In this document: positions 6,601 through 10,575 of the stretch, piece after piece
Numbering within the stretch: position 1 is the stretch's first letter
Layout: every line of letters begins with the position of its first letter
Source of the DNA: Verrucomicrobiales bacterium
GTDB taxonomy: Bacteria; Verrucomicrobiota; Verrucomicrobiia; Limisphaerales; SXQI01
NCBI GenBank assembly: GCA_028293365.1
Contig: JAQGOX010000308.1
Span: forward strand, 1 to 10,575
Direction of reading: 5' to 3'
DNA length: 10,575 nt
Made by a program: the position numbers and the translations under genes
The notes under the pieces: generated by a model
Told to the model about the DNA's origin: nothing
The model's database searches: none
What the model saw: the letters and a program-made list of their open reading frames with translations, nothing else

Positions 6601-8066
6601 TGACGAATTGGATCGGTGGCACCACTGATTTGCCCCGCGTTCGCACCGGTCTGTTCAAAGTTCAAAACGCCTTCGATGTTGAAGTAGCCATTCGTGTCCA
6701 ACAGCGAATAATCCTGGGTGGAGACATCAGGATAGGGCAGATGGGTCAAGGGATCGATGAAACCAAAAGCGAGTTGTCGTTCTCCGACCGGAGTAATGTT
6801 TTGATCGCCCGGCGAGCGCCAACGATCCATTTGGTACATGCGGGCCTTGAATCCAGGCTTGCTTGTATCAACGCCAGCCACAGCCCAACCAGGGGGAATC
6901 GAGGTGGCCCCAACGATCGTAAATGTATTGACGAACAGATTACTTACAGCGGGAGTGCTCGTTGTGAAATAGGAAAGAGTGGCGGTTGCCGCGCCGGCCG
7001 GAAGTATATTATTCACGCCGAAATAACTAATCGTCGTCTGATCCGGATCCGCGAGATCTGGATTGCTTTTGGTTCGAGTAATTACCGGGGTAACGGTCGT
7101 CGTATTATATAACACTTTCACCGTCGCAGGATCCACTTTGTTGGTGGAATCCTGCAGTACCCAGGAAACTCCCCCCAATGCGCTATAGGGCTGATCGATC
7201 GGAAGCACGGGAACCATTCCAGTGAGGTAGGGCTGGCCCGCGGTTGCGTCCGCCGGAGTCGTGGTTATTTTGAGATCATCAATCCAGGCATTAATGGTTG
7301 AACCACCGGTTCGAGCACTGAATCCGAAGCGCATGGCGCTTGAGTAGGTCGGATCGGTTATTGCTCGGAAAACGGGAACGCCAGCGAATACGACCACGTT
7401 GTTGACTGTGAGATCTACGGTGCCATCGGGATCCGCATGTAATTTGACGGGCCAAAAGGCCGTTCCGGATTGGAGTGTGGTGGGAAGTGCTCCAATGGCC
7501 GGAGTTCCCGGCCGGTGCGCAATAACAACGCCGTCCCATTTCAGATCAATCGCAGGCGCCTCAGCAACCGTGCCGCCGCTATTGTAAACGTCAATCGATA
7601 CGCTTAAGCCGTGAATTTGCCCAACTCCCGGCCCTTCTTCGCTGTAATTGCCATCCGCGAAATCGCCGACGTAAAAAGAGAAACCATCCGCGCCGTTCCC
7701 ACCACCCAGCAAAAGCTGGAATGTCAGATCAAAGCCGGCGAAAGCGCTGCCTCCGTCGAAATTATCAACGATGAAAGTGCTATTCTGACTGCCAACCGCG
7801 TTCACCAGTTTGAGGACCCCACTGTTGGTGACCCCGCCAGTTCGGAGGTCGTATCCGGCAGCAATACCACCCGTCAGGCTTCCCACCCAGGAGGTTCCAT
7901 CCGGGGCCAAAAACGAATTATTGGGTCCCGCAGGATCGTTGGGATCGAATTGGAGGTTATTGAAGCTATTGGTGAAGGTCCCGGCATGAATGCTTGCATG
8001 CGCAAGTATCAATGAGCCAATTCCGGCAGCCAGGCTTCGTATCGTTGAGCGATTCTTATTTTTCAT
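3663..8066 (-). CDS. Giant secreted protein: lectin-like domain plus three Ig-like/PA14-like units
   Basis: The frame opens at 8207, but the ATG at 8066 starts a clear signal peptide (MKNKNRS, then a hydrophobic run, likely cut after HAG about residue 28), giving 1467 residues. Residues about 29-270 resemble an L-type lectin/concanavalin jelly roll (GADGFSFYVGDF; a closing strand WIDDLKI). Next come three units, each an Ig-like linker (about 273-404, 605-743, 1008-1189) followed by a PA14-like module (405-604, 744-1007, 1190-1390). Each module has GF-x-A-(R/K) near its start, a YL-x-L...G-x-DDGF-type core (ADDRF in module 1) and YP-(F/I)-R...YY/YW...GGGG before an ND end. The tail (about 1425-1467: LQSA, GPW, FYRVKL) is a lineage-typical C-terminal block. 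PA14 and lectin folds usually bind carbohydrate, so a surface or extracellular glycan-binding or adhesive role is likely. No catalytic domain is seen. It is transcribed away from the copper monooxygenase gene. Confidence 0.9.
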   Translation of the reverse strand: MKNKNRSTIRSLAAGIGSLILAHASIHAGTFTNSFNNLQFDPNDPAGPNNSFLAPDGTSWVGSLTGGIAAGYDLRTGGVTNSGVLKLVNAVGSQNSTFIVDNFDGGSAFAGFDLTFQLLLGGGNGADGFSFYVGDFADGNYSEEGPGVGQIHGLSVSIDVYNSGGTVAEAPAIDLKWDGVVIAHRPGTPAIGALPTTLQSGTAFWPVKLHADPDGTVDLTVNNVVVFAGVPVFRAITDPTYSSAMRFGFSARTGGSTINAWIDDLKITTTPADATAGQPYLTGMVPVLPIDQPYSALGGVSWVLQDSTNKVDPATVKVLYNTTTVTPVITRTKSNPDLADPDQTTISYFGVNNILPAGAATATLSYFTTSTPAVSNLFVNTFTIVGATSIPPGWAVAGVDTSKPGFKARMYQMDRWRSPGDQNITPVGERQLAFGFIDPLTHLPYPDVSTQDYSLLDTNGYFNIEGVLNFEQTGANAGQISGATDPIRQESPFPGIPGNSTLDASMGNFAMEFEGYLYLKAGGHRLGLFADDRFRFSFGPSFGAVGTAPQAASTGANADTVFDIVIPADGYYPFRCSYWEGGGGASYEFYWVEPGTNKKILVNDPELTQSPRAYREATNSRPWIQRVLPVENWVGAFPNEDVTATIIDGAIPVDGNSISMQINNVNQTITKGKVGGITTIKRPGSDSNLLPSGLNTVKIIFSYTEGGGSVSQTNQYAFSVAPYYNVIPAANKVSRSDINTADTGFHARYTQMDRSKNAPNDQAGQGRISGGGDANRMPNPEIQLWGGEINPTNGLPYANIADPGPNGNFTADFDLVNFNISFTAPGTYASGNTGFFQSGAPTAPLPGGAKTEAPFPGVPSPTYNSANGVAAGNINPSNGGLDNYVMEMTTYLDLKKGVHVFGFNSDDGFVCTSAPNPNDTLGTLLGFFTGGRGNANQAINTANFAPAGGNPPTIQPGVLSGSSLFSVVVPEDGIYPFRVLYWNGGGGINAEFFSVDQENGTYVLINDRDATYADGVTAVTNIVPAYRTYTGPAKPWTEFSVSPTPWDNRQQQAGPGPLKMVGRTINNIQSTDIYNFADELPVNTATKNTAPWADIPIGGIIANGAPGGTADASIKLLLDGVEVPAAKTVQNSTELKVTYQPNPPLPSGSAHTASLVYAGTTNSWAFKVQTYTNLNVADKATLSADSTAVGFSAKIVESSTARPGANSGNSAASAEAQLAGTPASIAVPGPEADGRYIVPGIINFNNNMNPGGNNVGLGNFQKNIYGNGWPFPDYTDAPWFGLGGAATAASAINFSVEFFAYLQFPAAGYYRLGGNADDGFLVTVGTPGVTNGTVLFTQDRAGGGADIPFSFTVPEAGLYPIRAVYYQGGGGAGFELFSYDQSGTKIPINDPNNSNSIKAFYKLASSNAPHLTTSLSGNTLTISWTGGGELQSATDVTGPWTGTGNSTGTATVTIPAGAATQFYRVKL
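3897..4499 (-). repeat. PA14-like module 3 of the giant protein
   Basis: Residues 1190-1390. It starts with GFSAKIVESSTARPG and has AEAQLAGTP in place of the EIQL/ERQL block. The core is YLQFPAAGYYRLGGNADDGF, and it ends with YPIRAVYYQGGGGAGFELF and INDPN. It is the most divergent copy at its start and lacks the YQMDR block shared by modules 1 and 2. Confidence 0.75.
5046..5837 (-). repeat. PA14-like module 2 of the giant protein
   Basis: Residues 744-1007, the longest copy. It starts with GFHARYTQMDR, almost the same as module 1, then has EIQLWGG...GLPYANIADPG. The core is YLDLKKGVHVFGFNSDDGF, and it ends with IYPFRVLYWNGGGGINAEFF and INDRD. Glycine/asparagine-rich inserts account for the extra length. 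Confidence 0.75.
6255..6854 (-). repeat. PA14-like module 1 of the giant protein
   Basis: Residues 405-604. It starts with GFKARMYQMDRW, continues through ERQLAFG...LPYPDV and reaches the PA14 core YLYLKAGGHRLGLFADDRF. It ends with YYPFRCSYWEGGGGASYEFY and VNDPE. The usual DDGF is DDRF here, which may change the sugar- or calcium-binding loop. Confidence 0.75.
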
Positions 8067-8125
8067 ATGTGTTTCGGAGACGGGGCAGCTTACAAAAATG
8101 ATTTTGGCTGACAAATCTTTTGAAC

Positions 8126-8152
8126 TGGATTCCCTAGATTTAATGGAATCCA
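8126..8152. promoter_or_regulatory. Perfect 8+8 base inverted repeat between divergent genes (candidate operator)
   Basis: TGGATTCC (8126-8133) and GGAATCCA (8145-8152) are exact reverse complements separated by 11 AT-rich bases. The arm centres are 19 bases apart, close to two helical turns, as expected for a dimeric regulator bound to one face. It lies 60 bases upstream of the preferred start of the giant gene and 106 bases upstream of the monooxygenase gene, so one regulator could control both. A -10-like hexamer TATAAG (8162-8167, plus strand) lies beside it. It has no T-run, so it is not a terminator. Confidence 0.4.
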
Positions 8153-8257
8153 TTAGATAACTATAAGTGATCAGGCAAAAAACGAAGCCGAACCCACTGA
8201 AACTCAAGGGAAAAATTACTTGAGAACTATGCTGCGTCCTCCACAGTACCGTCGTTC

Positions 8258-10060
8258 ATGAGTCGAAAGAAACCAGCAAAAGCAAAAAAAAACGCGGGAA
8301 TTCAAAAGCCTTCGAGAGGAACGAATTTATTCCGCTTCCTTATTCTTGCCGGCTTTTGCATCGCGGTCCTGGTGTTTCTCGTTAGCGGCCGCAAATTTCG
8401 GCATTCCGAAACGGTAGCGAAAACGGAACCGCCAAAGGTCGATGGCCCAGTCACATTTAGCAAACAAATCGCTCCGATCGTATTTGAACATTGTGCGCCC
8501 TGCCATCGGCCCGGAGAATCAGGCCCGTTCAATCTCCTTTCGTATGCCGACGTAAAAAAGCACGCGCGTGATATCGCATCAGTCACAGCAAAGAGAGTTA
8601 TGCCTCCCTGGCTGCCGGAACCAGGTTACGGTGAGTTCGAGAGCGATCGGCGCCTTGATGACCGCGACCTCGCGTTGCTCCAGAAATGGGTCGAAGAAGG
8701 TGCGCCGGAAGGCAACCCCGCTGAAACACCTCCCGTCCCCACCTGGAAAAGCGGATGGAAATTGGGGACGCCCGATTTAGTGGTGGAAACCGCTCCCTAC
8801 ACATTGCCCGCAGGAGGAAATGACGTTTATTACAATTTCGTAGTTCCGATCCCGACCAGCTCGACTCGCTACGTGTCTGGAGTCGAATTCGTTCCGAGCA
8901 ACCGCGTGGTTCATCACGCGTTTGTCAATATAGACACCACCGGAACCTCCCGGCGTCGCGCAGCGAAGCTTGACCCTCCTGGTTTTATTGGGATGGATTT
9001 ACCGGAGACGGCTGTAATGCCGGGTGGCCAGTTAATGGGATGGCAGCCTGGGAAAATTCCTCGGATGGCGACACAAGGGCTGGCGTGGACGCTTCGTACC
9101 AACACCGATCTGGTGCTTCAAGTCCACATGAATCCATCGGGCAAGCCCGAAAGAATTCAACCGAAAGTGGCGTTTTATTTTACAGATCAAGCACCCACGA
9201 ACACCGCGTTCCGAGTGCGGTTGAATACGCTCGAATTGGATATCCCAGCCGGAGAGTCCAATTATGTCGCCGAGCGTTCCTATACGTTGCCTGTAGATGT
9301 AAGCATGGTGCGCGTGGGAGGACATGCTCATTATCTAGCAAAAGAAATGCAGGGCTACGCAACGCTCCCAACGGGAGAAAAAAAATGGCTGCTCTGGATT
9401 AAAAACTGGGACTTTAAATGGCAGGGAGACTACCAATACAAAAAACCGGTCTTTCTCCCTAAAGGCTCAACGTTGACCATGCGGTTCACCTACGACAACA
9501 GCACAAACAACGTGCGCAATCCTTTCAATCCGCCGAAGCGAATCCTTTGGGGTCTGCAAACCACCGACGAAATGGGTTCACTTTATTTTCAAGCCATGCC
9601 GCGAAATCAGCAGGATTACCAAACACTCGGTTTGGATCACACTCGATCCTTTGCGAAGGAGAGCATGGACTATTATCGTTTCCGCATCAAAAAAAACCCG
9701 GCGGATGCAGACGCGCAGCAACGCATGGGCAGAGCGCTCGTTGCTACTGGCAATGTCGAGGAAGGGATCTCACATTTACGGGAGGCCATTCGCCTTGATC
9801 CAAACAACGATCTTGCCCACTTCGATCTCGGGTCCACTTACCTTCGCCAACGGCGCGCCGAGGAGGCCTACCAGGAGTTTTTAGTGGTGATTCGTCTCAA
9901 TCCAGACGACTCACAAGCTTTCGGCAGCCTGGGCATCATCTGTCTCCAGGCGGGTCGTCTGGAGGAAGGTCGCGACTATCTTCAATCCGCACTGCGGCTC
10001 AATCCAGAGGACACTTTGGCCGCCCAGTACCTGCAACGACTCAATGCCAAATTGCATTAA
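8258..10060 (+). CDS. Membrane-anchored cytochrome c / PHM-type copper monooxygenase / TPR fusion
   Basis: This 600-residue protein starts with a Lys-rich cytoplasmic stub and one hydrophobic helix (about 24-43), so the rest is probably periplasmic. Residues 66-150 form a class I cytochrome c-like domain with the haem site C79-A-P-C82-H83 and a likely axial Met115 in MPPW. Residues about 170-450 match the two-domain copper type II, ascorbate-dependent monooxygenase fold. Ligand candidates for the electron-transfer copper are H219-H220 (VVHHA) and H290 (LQVHMN). Those for the catalytic copper are H356 and H358 (GGHAHYL) and M439 (TTDEMGSLY, very like the animal PHM segment). Residues about 480-597 hold three TPRs. 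The expected reaction is O2-dependent hydroxylation of a C-H bond, with the haem perhaps feeding electrons. The substrate is unknown. No Shine-Dalgarno sequence precedes the ATG. A convergent membrane-protein gene ends 42 bases downstream. Confidence 0.9.
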   Translation: MSRKKPAKAKKNAGIQKPSRGTNLFRFLILAGFCIAVLVFLVSGRKFRHSETVAKTEPPKVDGPVTFSKQIAPIVFEHCAPCHRPGESGPFNLLSYADVKKHARDIASVTAKRVMPPWLPEPGYGEFESDRRLDDRDLALLQKWVEEGAPEGNPAETPPVPTWKSGWKLGTPDLVVETAPYTLPAGGNDVYYNFVVPIPTSSTRYVSGVEFVPSNRVVHHAFVNIDTTGTSRRRAAKLDPPGFIGMDLPETAVMPGGQLMGWQPGKIPRMATQGLAWTLRTNTDLVLQVHMNPSGKPERIQPKVAFYFTDQAPTNTAFRVRLNTLELDIPAGESNYVAERSYTLPVDVSMVRVGGHAHYLAKEMQGYATLPTGEKKWLLWIKNWDFKWQGDYQYKKPVFLPKGSTLTMRFTYDNSTNNVRNPFNPPKRILWGLQTTDEMGSLYFQAMPRNQQDYQTLGLDHTRSFAKESMDYYRFRIKKNPADADAQQRMGRALVATGNVEEGISHLREAIRLDPNNDLAHFDLGSTYLRQRRAEEAYQEFLVVIRLNPDDSQAFGSLGIICLQAGRLEEGRDYLQSALRLNPEDTLAAQYLQRLNAKLH

Positions 10061-10102
10061 AGTCCAATTGCTCGCTTGCAGATCGCGGGAAAGGCTTTTT
10101 TC

Positions 10103-10575
10103 CTACCGGCGAACCGCTGTCATCCATGTGGCAGTCCACAGGGCCAATCGGCAGTTTATCATCGCAAGAACAAAAGCTGTTGCGAGCGCGCCTTTTGTTA
10201 GTGCGTCGCGGTCCGGGCTCCAATAATTAAAACGCCACTCGTTCAATTTCACCCAGTAAGGCCATTGCTGGTCGGAGGCAAAAAACCAATTTCGGGCGGC
10301 AGGTGTTAAAAGAAATTCAGCGAAGTACCACTGGATCGCAATGAATGCTCCCATAAAGACTAATCCAATCAGGGGCCCAAGCCACCAGTCTCGGAGCCGC
10401 CTCACATTTGAACCCAAACCTTTGGCGCCCAAAGACTGAACCAACCAATCGATACAGAAAGCAGGCCCGATCAAAAGCAGGGGAAACCCGGTCGCAACCA
10501 TATGTGTGACCGAATTGTAAATAGGCGCAAGCCGGGGTACTGCAGGGACTAAAGGCAGTATCCAGATGATCAGCA
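10103..10575 (-). CDS. Multi-pass membrane protein of unknown function, C-terminal part, cut by window edge
   Basis: A minus-strand frame is open from the right edge to a stop at 10105-10103, giving 156 visible residues. The first ATG inside the window (10501) is not the likely start, because 24 further in-frame codons with protein-like hydrophobic content precede it. About four hydrophobic segments are visible: a proline-rich one at the edge (WILPLVPAVPRLAPIY), one around FPLLLIGPAFCIDWL, one around PLIGLVFMGAFIAIQWYF, and one around GALATAFVLAMINCRLALW. Between the last two lies a Trp-rich polar loop (RNWFFASDQQWPYWVK, then EWRFNYW) likely to face the periplasm or interface. I do not recognise the family and assign no function. 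It converges on the copper monooxygenase gene, 42 bases stop to stop, so the two are not co-transcribed. No convincing terminator is seen between them. Confidence 0.75.
   Translation of the reverse strand, partial: LIIWILPLVPAVPRLAPIYNSVTHMVATGFPLLLIGPAFCIDWLVQSLGAKGLGSNVRRLRDWWLGPLIGLVFMGAFIAIQWYFAEFLLTPAARNWFFASDQQWPYWVKLNEWRFNYWSPDRDALTKGALATAFVLAMINCRLALWTATWMTAVRR

Noticed and set aside
3897..6854. Tandem DNA repeats or a CRISPR-like array from the recurring GCC/GGC-rich blocks
   Set aside because: The blocks encode the GGGG segments of the three PA14-like modules; they are about 1.2 kb apart, diverged, and explained by protein duplication.
6630..8015. Plus-strand frames of 160 and 134 codons
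   Set aside because: Both lie wholly inside the giant PA14 gene on the other strand; they are shadows of its codon use.
8089..8130. Sigma-70 promoter for the giant gene (TTGTCA with 16 bases to TAAGCT, minus strand)
   Set aside because: The -10 candidate matches only half of the consensus, so I do not list it as a feature.
9040..9402. Plus-strand frame of 120 codons in a shifted frame
   Set aside because: It overlaps the copper monooxygenase in the frame that carries all the copper-binding motifs; the shifted translation has no recognisable content.
10088..10102. GGAAA ... TTTCC with a T-run between the convergent genes as a terminator
   Set aside because: The stem would be about five mostly A-T pairs with the T-run inside the loop and arm, so it is not a credible intrinsic terminator.

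Overview
The window looks like chromosomal DNA from a member of the Verrucomicrobiota. This is an inference from protein style. The signs are a prepilin-like protein ending in an H-X9-DG block, a giant exported PA14-module protein whose C-terminal tail (GPW ... FYRVKL) is of the kind seen in that phylum and its relatives, and a membrane-anchored protein joining cytochrome c, a copper monooxygenase and TPRs. I see no rRNA or tRNA gene, CRISPR array, insertion sequence or phage gene. Coding density is high and no gap longer than 300 bases lacks a gene.

Left part (1-3559, all minus strand). Five genes point the same way with gaps of about 48-64 bases. In transcription order they are: a carbon-nitrogen hydrolase of the omega-amidase type; a prepilin-like H-X9-DG protein; a family 2 glycosyltransferase; a small exported protein with one Sel1 repeat; and the N-terminal 251 residues of a SWIM zinc-finger protein, probably a SNF2-type helicase, that runs off the left edge. 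They may be co-transcribed, but a good -10 box just before the prepilin-like gene suggests at least one internal promoter. Their functions do not form one obvious pathway.

Middle (3617-8066, minus strand). A strong intrinsic terminator (3611-3644) closes a single very large gene for a secreted protein of about 1467 residues. It has a signal peptide, an L-type-lectin/concanavalin-like domain, three divergent copies of a PA14-like module each preceded by an Ig-like linker, and a lineage-typical C-terminal tail. It is probably a surface or extracellular carbohydrate-binding or adhesive protein.

Right part. A 191-base divergent intergenic region carries a perfect 8+8 base inverted repeat that could be an operator. 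It separates the giant gene from a plus-strand gene (8258-10060) encoding a fusion of a transmembrane anchor, a CxxCH cytochrome c domain, a copper type II monooxygenase of the peptidylglycine alpha-hydroxylating (PHM) type, and TPRs. All six expected copper ligands can be found in it, while two of three residues known to hold the peptide substrate in animal PHM appear changed. A convergent minus-strand gene for a multi-pass membrane protein I do not recognise runs off the right edge.

The most interesting item is the cytochrome c/copper monooxygenase fusion, followed by the three-module surface protein and the operator-like repeat between the two. None of the inspected start codons has a clear Shine-Dalgarno sequence.
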